The translations under genes were made by a program, and so were the position numbers. Of a stretch of 64,000 nt of DNA, positions 10,576 to 21,635 are shown one piece after another. The notes under the pieces are model-generated. The model was not told where the DNA came from and did no database searches. It was given only the letters and a program-made list of their open reading frames with translations. The DNA comes from Sialis fuliginosa (Eukaryota > Arthropoda > Insecta > Megaloptera > Sialidae), in assembly GCA_961205875.1 (NCBI GenBank), contig OY540810.1, positions 9,796,001 through 9,860,000 on the forward strand. The letters are read 5' to 3'. The first letter of the stretch is position 1. Each line of letters starts with the position of its first letter.

Positions 10576-11188
10576 TAATAAAAATCATAATTTAATAAAA
10601 ATATTTTCAAATTCCTGTAGTAATTGAATCAGAATTTAATTTAACATAAATTATACATGAAAATAATAAAGGTCTTTTAAAGTAACGATCTAATTAGTAT
10701 TAAAAGATACAGGATAGAAAGAGATGTAAAAGACAGAGAAAGTTCAAATAAAATTAGTTCAAACAATGTAATTCTTTTTCTTTTTGTTGTTTATTACAGA
10801 AATAAAAGTCTATGTTTTTAAACCAGTGCGCACACTTTTGATTCATACAATGTGTTGTTCAAAAAATACATTTGAGATTTTTCCTCTGTTTTGAACATTC
10901 TCTATTTTATAAACTTCGCTAGCACTTTGATTTCACTGGCAACAGAAATGCTTGATGTACAGAAAATTTTGCTTTGTCAGTTGCAAGTATTTAATGAAAA
11001 CGATTCGCTGGTTAAAGTGTAGATTTTTGAATTTTTTCTTGCAATATTATTTCCTTTCTAATTTTTTATACGATATTATAATTATTTAGTAATCTTTAAA
11101 ATTTGAAAATTTTATTAATGATTTTAAAAAGTTAAAGTGGTGTACATTTTAATACCAAAGCCATGTAATTCCTTATTATAAACTACAT
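10576..11188. other. No gene seen
   Basis: AT-rich unique-looking sequence; no recognisable repeat end or coding frame. Confidence 0.4.
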
Positions 11189-12039
11189 CCTTAATATGTA
11201 TAAAGCTCAACGTCTGTCTGTCTGTCCGTTAGTACGCTTTTAACTCGAGAACCACTTATCCGATTTACGTGTTTGCTTCTTCATAATGTGTTCTCTGGTC
11301 AGGTTATAGGGTATATTTTGTTACGTTAGTTAGTGACGATAATAGTAAATCATGTTGGAAAAAAGTTTGACGCCAGCGCGTTGTTTTGCAATACGCTACC
11401 TAAACCATTAAATATTGTACAATAATGTAGTAAATAACTGTGTAGAATCGAAAGATCTAAAATAAAGTTCGTTATATCATATATCTAACTTTTATATCTA
11501 AGCCACAATGGCTGCTCTTATGTTTCAAAGAAAATTAAAAATGTTTAGGTTCTGTTTACGTGGACTTATGATCTGAAAAATATTAATCCTTATCGAAGTA
11601 AATGATTTCGTCATTATAAGTACTTAATGTAGATCAAATTTGCCCTTTACAGCATCCAATTCGGTCTTATAGCTTAGGAAATAAATTGAAATAAAGTTAT
11701 ATACGGTAACATATTATTAATATCGCGCAAACTAAAGAAAAGCCGCGTCGGGGCGTGAGGCAGGAGAAAGCAATTTACGTGCGCTCGGCTGGCATTCGGA
11801 CTCACTCGGTCCTCGGTCGTTGTCTTTTTTGATCGTCAATTGTTTATTTTGTTTTCTATAATTAACTTTTAAATTTAATCAGAACAAAAATTATTTGTAC
11901 TTTTTGTTCTGATTCGTTTTTGTTAGGTAATTATTACAATAATAACAAATTATGTTTGTATTTAATTCAACTAAATTTTTTAAAAATTTTAAACAATTAT
12001 TCTGTAATCTACGTGAGCGAAGTCGTGGGCACAGCTAGT
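11189..12039 (+). mobile_element. Non-autonomous Helitron-like element (probable)
   Basis: Starts tccttaatatgtataaagct followed by a run of 'ctgt' units. Ends cgagcgaagtcgtgggc-style sequence and CAGCTAGT (12032-12039), a 3' terminus resembling insect Helitrons ending in CTAG before T. A GC-rich block at 11740-11830 lies inside. There is no Rep/helicase ORF. The 5' part recurs inverted at 12700-12862. Confidence 0.5.
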
Positions 12040-12699
12040 TATGTAAATGTGAGATTGACTGCACATGAATTCTAAAATTTAATTACATAAATCTTAAAAA
12101 AATTAAGTAAAACTGCGAATGAGATAACGTTTTACATATTTTACCGAAATACATAGATTATTAATCATAGCAGCTTGCTCAGAAGCAATTTATAATCTTG
12201 TGTCAAAATCCCAGACAAAATACTATTATTATATCATTAGTATCGAAACTTGAGATATTTAATTCGAAAACTATTACTTTTCGTATAAAGTTTTGATACA
12301 CTATTTTTTCCTCCTGAATTTTATTAAAGTTTCAACTAGCAGCGCCTCATGGTGGTATCTCTACGAACTAAATCTACATCAATCATAATATTCTGAATAA
12401 TCAATAGTCGTTTATCATGTATTATTTATCAAAATACAGAAATAATTATTTGCATATTTTATAAATTGTATAACATTATGGCAAACTAAAAATAGAATGT
12501 TATATTAACGTATATTACGTAGTTACTTATTAGTTTTTTATACATACATGAAATGTACTGTATAATAAAGTATAGTGATCATGAAAAAAAACTCGAGATT
12601 TTAACAGAATTACACGTGTTGAGGGACCCTGAATCACGTATGACCATTATTTCAATGTTGTGTGTGTGTGTGTGTGAGTCTGCCTGTGTGACTGAACGC
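12040..12699. other. No gene seen; half of a direct repeat
   Basis: Holds 12331-12420, which is repeated in the same orientation at 12877-12965 (both with 'aactagc..gcgcc' and 'aatcaatagtcgtttatc'-like phrases). A short TG microsatellite lies at 12659-12677. Confidence 0.45.
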
Positions 12700-12862
12700 T
12701 CCACAGCCAAAACGGTGAGACTTACAAACGTTACAAGAGAATGTACCTATAAATTACAAAGGAAACCTCGTAAATCGGATAAGTGGTTCTTGAGTGATAA
12801 GCGCACTAACTGACAGACAGACAGACATATAGAGAGACGTTGAGCTTTATATATATTAAGGA
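12700..12862 (-). repeat. Inverted fragment of the Helitron-like element
   Basis: Reverse complement of the start of 11189-12039: 'aatcggataagtggttcttgag', a run of 'cagacagacagaca' and 'cgttgagctttatat...ttaagga'. Only the 5' portion is present. Confidence 0.6.
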
Positions 12863-13799
12863 TATATGTATTTTCATTGAAACTACTAGCGCCACACTGT
12901 GGCAAGAAAGATGAACTAATTATACATCCATCATCAAGGTCTCGCTAATCGGTAGTCATTTGTCTTGTAACCAATCGATGACATCGGTGTTTTGACAGTT
13001 GTTTACAGATCTGTGTACAAACATGTGTCAGCAGTATTAAAAATGTTTAATGTGGACAATAATTCTTATGTCAACGAATAAATTCAGGATGATCCATTTT
13101 AAATGTCTTCTCTTGATAAATTATTATTAGCGAAGATAAGCCTGTTGTGGTTGTTGTTCGAAAACTGAATTTACTGACAAAATTTACTTATGTTTTTACG
13201 TAGAATAAGAATCGGCATTCATGTAGGAAGTTTCCATATAAAAAAAGATGAATGAAAACGTCAACTAAAAAAATTTGCTAGGGTACGAACATCGATTCCC
13301 CTTCAAACCGTGCAACTTTTATCTGAAAAATATTTTGATGACACATCGGCACGTAAGTTGACAAATAGTAGTAAAATATTACAGAAATGTAATGCATAAA
13401 CTATTAGCGTTACATGGTTTACGTTATTAAACATTAGTTTCCAATTAGTTATAGGTAGGTACATTTACTGCCGCTAGCAGTACATAATATTGAGATATTA
13501 TAACAATATAGTTTTACTGTAACGAGTATATTTATATAATAGGCTCGTTTGGTCTAAGACGATATTTTGACTATAATTAATTTTTCGTTCCAAATCAATT
13601 TAAAATTTACAAAATCATTTTAAACTAAACTTTCGTGGGATTGGGAGCTCAACCGTGAGAGAGCATTTAATATAAAATAAGACTAATATTTGGTCAACAA
13701 ATAATAATATTTTTCATGCGAATTAATTAAATTAAATAAACGATTGTTAAATTAATAATTAAACGTATTATTTTAACACAAAAACCGTATACAGAATAA
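12863..13799. other. No gene seen
   Basis: Contains the second direct-repeat unit 12877-12965 (see 12040). The rest is AT-rich without a recognisable element. Confidence 0.4.
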
Positions 13800-14010
13800 C
13801 ACATAGCTTGACACCAACGTAAACTGACTTGTAAGCATTCATCCATCTTTCTATTATACATCTTACAAGCACTCTCCCACGCATAACCGATGTAAACTGA
13901 CTTTTACCCATGCGCTATTCATCCATCTTTATCTTATACATATACTCGTCGTTCTCTCACGTATATACACACTCTCCTTAGCGTTTCATCTTCAAAATCT
14001 AGCGCCCTAA
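13800..14010 (-). repeat. Interspersed repeat, inverted partner of 39540-39740
   Basis: Contains 'gcataaccgatgtaaactga', 'tcatccatctttatcttata', 'ctctcacgtatat' and 'ctctccttagcgtttcatctt'; all occur reverse-complemented at 39540-39740. Internally the 'catccatctt...ataca' phrase appears twice. Confidence 0.7.
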
Positions 14011-16640
14011 AGAAGTTTTACTTAAAAATATACCTATAAAATACATTTATGTATCCTTCATAAATTGCTTGAATGCATTAAATTTTAAACTGAATTTCCG
14101 AAAAAAAACTTGCAAGGCCAGCAGTGATAGTTTAAGGGGAGGAAGAGTGTGTGATAGAGAGAGAATAAAAAACATCAACGTAAATAAACAACATAACATT
14201 GATGCGTGTTTTTTGTTCTTATGTTTGGTTGTAGTAAACTCGATTGAAGCAAAACCAAACAAGTCTATTCTTTTTGGGACCGGAAATAATCTGTCGTCAC
14301 TTCCCTAACGCGAAGACGGCCATAAACACACCGCAATCCAATAACTACAGATACCTTGGTAGCGGCATAACACTGGAGATATATTAAATTGGTACGACAG
14401 CCCGCGTGGCCCTCACACCAAAGAACCAACTGTGTGTGGGCTCATTTCACACGAACCATATATCAATTTATTTTTTCGTGGTTGAGATATTCTAATGAAC
14501 AGTAGGTAGGATTGACAAGATTTCAGTCATGTGGTCCGGGGTTAAGGGGGGGGGGGGCATAGCGAGCTAGAAAAAGGTAATTTAAACTTACTGGAAAAAC
14601 ATTTTTTGGGGCCCGCCAACAAGTTCCAGTATGAGAGCCAGTGTAAGATGTGAAGGCCTTGACAATAGGCGCTGGTTGTTTTGATCAAATCTGTCCTATT
14701 TGAGTCTGATAAGCGGCATTTATATTAACCGAAAATACTTCAATTTTTATTCAATCCAAAATTTCTAACTGAATCTTAAAATATGCAACAAAAATTTTTT
14801 TATCGTAGAATGAAATCAGAGTGTAAATAAGTTCTTTAAATAAAAATTAAAGTGAATTTTAACTTTTATTTTTGAAATCGTAAAATTTTTTTTTCAATAT
14901 TTGAAATTTACATTTTTTCCATTTCCAAGTTGTTACTCTTTGGACTTTGAAACAAAAATATATTATTGATTTCTCTAAATTATCAAATTAATAGGATAAC
15001 TATTAATAGAACTGTGTTACATTTAAAAAATGTTCCTCTAATTTTGATCGAAAATGTATAGTTTAATTTTAATAATATTTAAAAAATAAGGTATTTCACT
15101 AAATTTTAAAATACATTATAAATTGAGTATATGTATCTATGAAATAGATACTTGATGTTTTTCTTTTTCTAAAATAATACCGAAAAAACGTTGAAAATAA
15201 TATTTTTCTACTCAAATTAAAAACCCGCCATAAAGCTTATTCAAAGTCACGTGGTATGCGTGACGTCAGACATCAGTAAACAAACTAAAACAAACCAATA
15301 GTGATTAAGTATTTTGACGTATAACATGTGTCAGACGCGTTTGACAAACAGGTTAATAATTACAATTTTTATTAAAATACTCTCTTATTTCACGTAAAAT
15401 AATATTTGATTGTATATTATAATAACTAGAAATTGGAAAAATAGTTTTTCAGCTATTGCTTAAAAATGCATTTATTGTAATTTTTATTACATATCTCCAC
15501 TGTTTTCATTAAACTAGTTTGATTGAACACGATTTGAAATCAACTAACATATTTGCAATTACCTTTCCAACTATTTTTAAACTATTTGCGACACTTTTTA
15601 CTGCTTCGTTTGCACTATTTATTATCAAATTGTAAAAAACAACTATTTATCAACTACATTTCGAAAAAAAAATCAAATAGTAACTATTTCATTGAAAATA
15701 ACAACTATTTTTCCAATCTCTAATAATAACATATATACTAGGTATACTTATTACAAGATTTTAGACTTTATTATCAATAGTGTCAAATACCCTTTTATTT
15801 TATCGTGTGAACTGATTCTTAACCAGTCGACAATAAACTTCGTGTCCGTGAGTCAGTACGTGTGTGTGTGCGTGCGTGTGTCGGTGGGTGTGTTTAATCC
15901 TAACACAACACGACCATCCCACTATTATTTGTTTTGAATTGGAAACAAATAAAAAAAATACTTCCGATTTTGTTCATCCACTCAATAAGAAGAATTGTTT
16001 ATTTAAAAGTAAAATGTTTACTTTATGTTCAAAAATGAATTCCACTTATTAATTTTTAATATTTAATGTTTCATTGTTTAACATTATATTGAAAGATATT
16101 ATTTAAACATATTTCTAATTATCTATTCAATAATACACGGAAAAAGGTAGATTTCCATATTTATGCAAAAATTACAATTCCGTCATGTTAATCAAAATGT
16201 GGCCTGGTAAATTTTACAATGTAATGTTTCGAGGCGACGCTTTTCTTATTTTCAATTTAATTTAATTCCGTCCCAGCTTCGCACGGGAGTAAATATTTCA
16301 CTCCCTGTGGGTTGTAATTGTTGTTTTAACTGACCCGGTAAACGTTATTCTACCCAATAATAATTTGTTTAAAAATCAGACTATAAATAGACATTTTCGT
16401 AAATATCTCTACTACCAGTTCCATTTTTTGTAAAAATATTTCTTTCCACGTAACTATCATAATATGACTCAAATCAAATACACATTCTCGACCCAGTGCC
16501 ACCTACCGGGTCCAAAAAATCTATAAACTTATCGGAACATCAATCGAACATTTGGTGTGAACATGGCTTCGATACGTCCAGTGGTTTAGGTCTGATTTGT
16601 ATATGTGTATATATTATGTATATTATTGTATATATTAAAA
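14011..16640. other. No gene seen
   Basis: Mostly AT-rich. A poly-G run lies at 14544-14555. TG/GC-rich microsatellite at 15858-15888. A slightly GC-richer patch at 14290-14460 and open frames at 14047-14308 and 15692-16052 show no domain or codon signal that I can recognise. Confidence 0.4.
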
Positions 16641-16689
16641 ATTAAATAAAAACAACTTGTTTGTCTAAACATCAAAATTTAATAAAGAA

Positions 16690-16740
16690 TAAGTAATTGC
16701 AAGCTTTCGATTCACAGAATCATCGTCAGGCTATTAAGAA
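16690..16740 (-). ncRNA. Hammerhead ribozyme-like motif, left arm of foldback
   Basis: On the minus strand: CTGACGA (fits CUGANGA), one unpaired T, stem II GATTC-TGT-GAATC, GAAA, then a short palindromic stem III (AGCT). Stem I pairs TTAATAGC with GCAATTA through an A-A mismatch. Confidence 0.6.
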
Positions 16741-16897
16741 AGAACAAAATATGAGAACGATGTCGTTATCTCAACAATATTCATGGACAAAGTAAAATCA
16801 GTAATGGGCGCCCAGCTAATGATTACACAAATGATGACACACGACAACATGAATATTGTTGAGATAACGACATCGTTCTCACATTTTGTTCTTTCTT

Positions 16898-16950
16898 AAT
16901 AGCTTGACGATGATTCTGTGAATCGAAAACTTGCGATTACTTATTCTTTA
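16898..16950 (+). ncRNA. Hammerhead-like motif with broken core, right arm
   Basis: Same layout as the left arm, but the core reads TTGACGA instead of CTGACGA. This replaces the conserved C at core position 3, so the motif is expected to be inactive. Stem II GATTC-TGT-GAATC is intact. Confidence 0.5.
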
Positions 16951-16992
16951 TTAAATTTTGACGTTTAGACAAACAAGTTGTTTTTATTTATT

Positions 16993-17455
16993 ATATTTAA
17001 CGTCACTACTAGTATATTATTAAAAATTATAAATGTACTCATTTCATTTTATGAGAAAAATAAAGTTATATTACAAAAATTTTGTTTAAAATACAAAATT
17101 TTTTAGACAATGCAGTATATTTAAGTATTTAAACAAAATGTAATTAAAACTTTAGATGTTAAACTATTTTCATAATTACAATGAGAAAATATACATTCTT
17201 TTGTCTGAACAATCTTAAAAGAATAATATTTAAACAGAGCGCAAAAATAATTTAAATAAAATTGTTTTAATCTCATTTTCATTAATTTTAGCTTTATTAC
17301 TGTTACTAAAAAAATGAGAGTAAACAGAAATTCTGCATACCTATAAAGAAAACGTATATATTATATAATTTCTTCGAAATGTGAAAAGACTAAGAACATG
17401 ATATATTTTTTTAGTTCCTTAACAAAATAATTTACTTTAACCAAAATAAAACAAT
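16993..17455. other. No gene seen
   Basis: AT-rich, no recognisable repeat or coding frame. Confidence 0.4.
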
Positions 17456-17520
17456 GTCATTCGACGCGTGTTTCGACTTCACAAGAAGTCTTCATCAGGA
17501 GTCTGGAACAAGCCTAATAG
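17456..17520 (-). ncRNA. Hammerhead ribozyme relic
   Basis: Minus strand: CTGATGA, one unpaired A, stem II GACTTC-TTGT-GAAGTC (6 bp), GAAA, stem III ACAC/GCGT with one mismatch, then CGAATGACATTGTTTTATT. Closely related to the motif at 49203-49254. Stem I pairing is poor, so probably inactive. Confidence 0.6.
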
Positions 17521-17785
17521 TTTTAATCTGGAATTATTAAAAATATTTAGTTACGTATATATGTACTTCAAGAAAATATTATCCTGTGAAAAGTCATAAC
17601 AATTTATACGTTTTTAAGAAATCCTTTCCACGTCTGTAACTCCGAAACTAATTGATGAAAAAATCTGAAAAAATTGTGAAAAAAGTAGAAATAACAATAA
17701 TAATAATTAATACAATAAATAACAGTTTCATTGTTATGGCCTCCATATCCTATCGCGGGCCCGTACGTTTGGATTTTATTTAATA
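17521..17785. other. No gene seen
   Basis: Short AT-rich stretch; ends with the GC phrase 'cctatcgcgggcccg' (17750-17764) just before the next MITE. Confidence 0.4.
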
Positions 17786-18234
17786 ACAGTACTGGCACCA
17801 GTATTGATCACTTTGATGGGCTTCTTTAATAAAATAAATACCTATTCATTAAATTCCGCAAAAAAAATTTTTTTTTTAAACTAGCTTTTTATTTTGTTTA
17901 TATATTTTTTCTCCAGTAATAGCCAAAGTAAAATCAGTAATGGGCAAGCAGCTAATGATTACAAAATGATAAGAACTACGACACAAAAGTTATAAAGCAG
18001 ATGCTATGATAATATAATAATTAATTAGTAGATTACACTAATAATTAGTTCAAATGTCCACGATTTTGAGACCCATTGGCCGATTGTCATCAAATTCAGC
18101 TGTTTTACTGTTAAGTGCCTATAAATTATGATTCAGTAATAGAAATAATCAAATAACAAATATTTTTAATTTAGTGCATTTAATTAAACTAGTATCCAAT
18201 ATTGGGTTATGATCCAAGACTGGTGTCAGTACAT
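17786..18234 (+). mobile_element. TA-flanked MITE, copy B
   Basis: Left end 'agtactggcaccagtattga', right end 'ccaagactggtgtcagtaca'. The internal 'aaagtaaaatcagtaatggg' and 'cgattgtcatcaaattcagc' match copies A and C. Terminal bases are eroded and the target duplication is not clear. Confidence 0.8.
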
Positions 18235-20449
18235 TATTTAATACAAGATATGCAACAACCTTCACATAAAATCAACTCTCTCCATCTTTTAGATCTGCTG
18301 CAAACAAGTGCATCAATTCTTTTTAATACCATCAGGACGATTGTTTATCTTTTTTGCCCACATGCTGCAGTAGTGTCGGGGTTCTCCACTTAGCCTGTTT
18401 GATATCCACTATCAGAGTGATATTGCAATTGACACTTTGTGCACCGATTCCACTGGGATCGTGTGTTCGACTCTTGGTCGTATCACGTCGCCATCTAGCT
18501 ATTCTTTTTGATGTAAGATTTGCAGGAAAAATTGCCGATCATATCTTCATCGCTTTTCCTCTACCGTTTCCATTTCATTTTGATCTGACCCGACTTCGTG
18601 TTCGTACGTGCACGTTTCCACTTGTCATTTTTTTATTTGCTGCTTGTTTTTTTATCTTTCTTGATGTGTGGGTTTGTTGTTATAGTATTTGTAGGGTTTC
18701 GTTTCATATTTTATATTTAAGATAAATTATTACTGTCTGTTGTTTTTAATAACACCAAAGGTGGGTCTCAAATTCAGGGGTATAATATTATTGATCATTT
18801 TTAGTGTTCCGTGCCAAACGGAACACCTATGGAATCACTTCGGTGTCCGTCCGTCTGTCACAAGCGAGTTTCGTTCAAACTGTTCAGCGTAAAAATTTGA
18901 AATTTAGCATACATGTGGCCTAATTATGAATTTTGATTCTAGGGTATAATTTCAGGAGGTAAATTGGGAATTGGAAAGAAATATTCAAGTGCATTGTGTA
19001 GCTTATTGAAACACGAATTCAACAATATACAGAGTGGAGTATTTAAAGTGTTACAGATTTTTATCTTAGAATCATCGCATAGAAAAATCTGAATAAAATC
19101 ATGAACATTGAAAATTAGGTGTAGATTGACCCAAATTTAACTGGATTGAAAAATTCTGATAACTGCTGAACCATTGGATTTAGAGAACAAGTTTTTCGAT
19201 AATTTTTTTTTATTTTCATTAATTTAAGTAGGGGGCTAATGGCACGGATCACTAATTCTGCAAATAAAGCTTGCGCTTGTCTTAATTTTTTTTAACAAAA
19301 CACAGTAAGGAGAAATAATATCAATAGTCCGAGGTCACCAACGGGCAATTACATTGATTGACAATCCTCGGATTTGGTTTTAATACTTATTGTTAGTTAG
19401 TCAAATAAAAAATATAAAAATAATTCCATAAATGTATATGTCAGATTATAATCTTCGTTATTGTTAATGTATTATTTAAATTTTTCAAATTTATAAATCA
19501 AGTTGATCTAGATAAAAATTCACATTTTTGCATACCTATTAAAAAACGATATATTTAGACTGAATATTCAGGACCGTATTAATACTAAAATTTCGATGTA
19601 ATTTTGTATTTATTAAAGAGACCCACGATAAAACTCTTGCACTCTTAACTGGCCTATTGTTTTTATTTATTTTTTTAGATAATAAAAAAGTTCATTGACC
19701 CCAACAATTTCTTAACTGTCAAAAAAAAATCAATTGTAGCATCCTTCATGACTTCAGACTTTTCTCTTTAATTTTCTTTTTTTATTGCTGTACAATTATT
19801 TTTGATCTAGTTATCAAAAAACGATCTTCAGCTTTCCAAATCTACTATTGGATTTTTTACTATCATTTTTTCCTTAATAGGCGTCCAAAAAATTTGGTTT
19901 ATGCTTTGAGTGCAAAAAAAATCGGGGCGATACAAAAAATCAAACTAAAAAGAAAGGTCTGTTCTTCAAAATTCGTTCATAAGATTTGGCAAAACAAGAA
20001 TTATCATGGCCCGTGGAAGCTCTCCGAATTGATACTTTACAGCTAGTTCTTTTATTGTTAAATTTGTTTTCAGCGCTCAAAAATACGAAAGAAAAACATA
20101 GTCTGGTTAAGAATACAATACCTTTTTGTCAATCTGTGCTATTTTTAACATTTGTTCAATTGTACATCAAAAAGTTCTTATTTTGACAAAAATAAATGTG
20201 TAAAAGAAGATTTTCATGATGATCGTGAAGTAATCTTGGCTTCTGAAGGTAAGCCGAATCATTTTGTAGTCGTTATTTAAGTCAACGAAATGGAAATGTT
20301 CAAAGCTTTTATACCACGTTTCACATTATGTTAGTCTTAAAATTCGGAAGAGCAAAAATGAAATAAAAATGAAATTAATACATTTGAAAAACCATTTGAT
20401 CTGACATTCAAAGAAAAAAAGAAATGCTGTATTCCAGCAAATATTTGTA
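18235..20449. other. No gene supported
   Basis: 18240-18720 is GC-richer and open in one + frame (123 codons) without an ATG that I trust or any domain. 18800-18960 has an 'acggaacacc...gtccgtccgtctgtc' phrase typical of degenerate insect repeats. The remainder is AT-rich. The 'tcttggcttctgaaggtaag' phrase at about 20232-20251 resembles the insert at 38213-38272. Confidence 0.4.
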
Positions 20450-21635
20450 TAGACCAGAACATAGTAACGAAGTCGTTTAGAAAAATTTTCTGCTTGAATT
20501 TTTTGTTTTTATCTTATTAGGGAGGTTGGTCCGATTATAAAAGTGTAAGGTGCCAGTCGGTACCTTGGTCGGATATTGTTTAGATTGCGAAAAGGCCCTA
20601 CAAAAAGGAAAAAAATGTTTTTTGAAATCAAAAAATTGTATTTACACTAATAAATGTAACTCTACTCTTTTGTTTGTTATACATTTTTAAAAATTCATGA
20701 AACCTTGAATTTAGGTATTTTTAATCATGGAAATGTATACTTAAAAACTAATGTTATTATACTTTATAATTTTTTTATAATCTCCAAATGAATTTTAACA
20801 ATATGGTATACTTCAATTTCAAGATTCTTACCGACAACCACCTGTGTTTTAATTAACAATCAAGCGCATTAACTACTCTGCGCATTTATATTGCGCTCTG
20901 ACTCACACTCTTATGTCTCATATAGGCAATTACGATTATTTGAATTTTATAAAAACATTACTGTCTTATTTATTATTATTACGAATGTTATCTTTTCATT
21001 AAAATACTCAATCAATAATTTTAATAAATTCAGATAGTCATTACTCATATAAATACGAATCTGATGAAAAATATGTATATAATCTTTTTGGTTGATTATT
21101 ATCTTTAATTTTGTAAATAACTGTTTTTTCTCATATGAGACATAGGGTGTGAGTGAGAGAGAACTATGAACGCGCAGAGTAGAGAAACGTGCTTAATTGT
21201 TAATTAAAATAAAGGTGGTTGCCGGTAATAATCTTGAAATTGAAGTATACTATATTGTAAAAATTCATTTAGAGATTATAAATTAAAGTCTGATAACATT
21301 AGTTTTGTTTTTTAGTATACATTTTCATGATTGAAAAAACTTAAATTCAAGGTTTCAAGAATTAAAAAAAATTTATAACAAATAAAGAAGTAGAGTTACA
21401 GTTAGGAGTGTGAGAAGCTTTTTTATGTGAAAAGGCCTAAATATATATATTTATTATAGGCCTATACATATTTTGATTTCAAAAAACATTTTTTTGTAGG
21501 GCCTTTTCGCGATTTAACTGGCATCTTACACTTTTATAATCGGGCAACCTCCCTAATAAGATAAAAATTAAAAATTCAATCGGAATAATTTTCCGAACGA
21601 CTACATTACTATGTTTTGGTTTAGTAGTAACGTTG
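20450..21635. repeat. Large foldback, arms about 480-500 bp
   Basis: The left arm (about 20450-20925) is the reverse complement of the right arm (about 21130-21635), with scattered substitutions. Matching phrases: 'gattataaaagtgtaaggtg' / 'catcttacacttttataatc'; 'ggcccta(c)aaaaagg' / 'tttttttgtagggcc'; 'cattaactactctgcgc' / 'gcgcagagtagag'; 'cttatgtctcatat' / 'atatgagacata'. The roughly 200-bp AT-rich loop has no ORF. No transposase; no clear target duplication. Confidence 0.85.

Larger units (their letters stand above)
16641..16992. mobile_element. Foldback of two head-to-head hammerhead-bearing retroposon copies
   Basis: Two arms of about 145 bp (16641-16785 and 16848-16992) are inverted copies with few differences. 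Each arm has a hammerhead core. The 62-bp loop (16786-16847) is unrelated to the arms and matches an internal piece of the TA-flanked MITE family ('aaagtaaaatcagtaatggg'). The head-to-head layout resembles that of the intact PLE at 1-7310. Confidence 0.75.

Noticed and set aside
18354-18725. 123-codon + frame and a tRNA B-box-like GTTCGACTC near 18463
   Set aside because: No domain, no trusted start, and no matching A box or cloverleaf; not enough for a gene or SINE call.
21061-21100. CTGATGA at 21061 (and at 42211)
   Set aside because: No GAAA at the right distance and no stem II, so no hammerhead.
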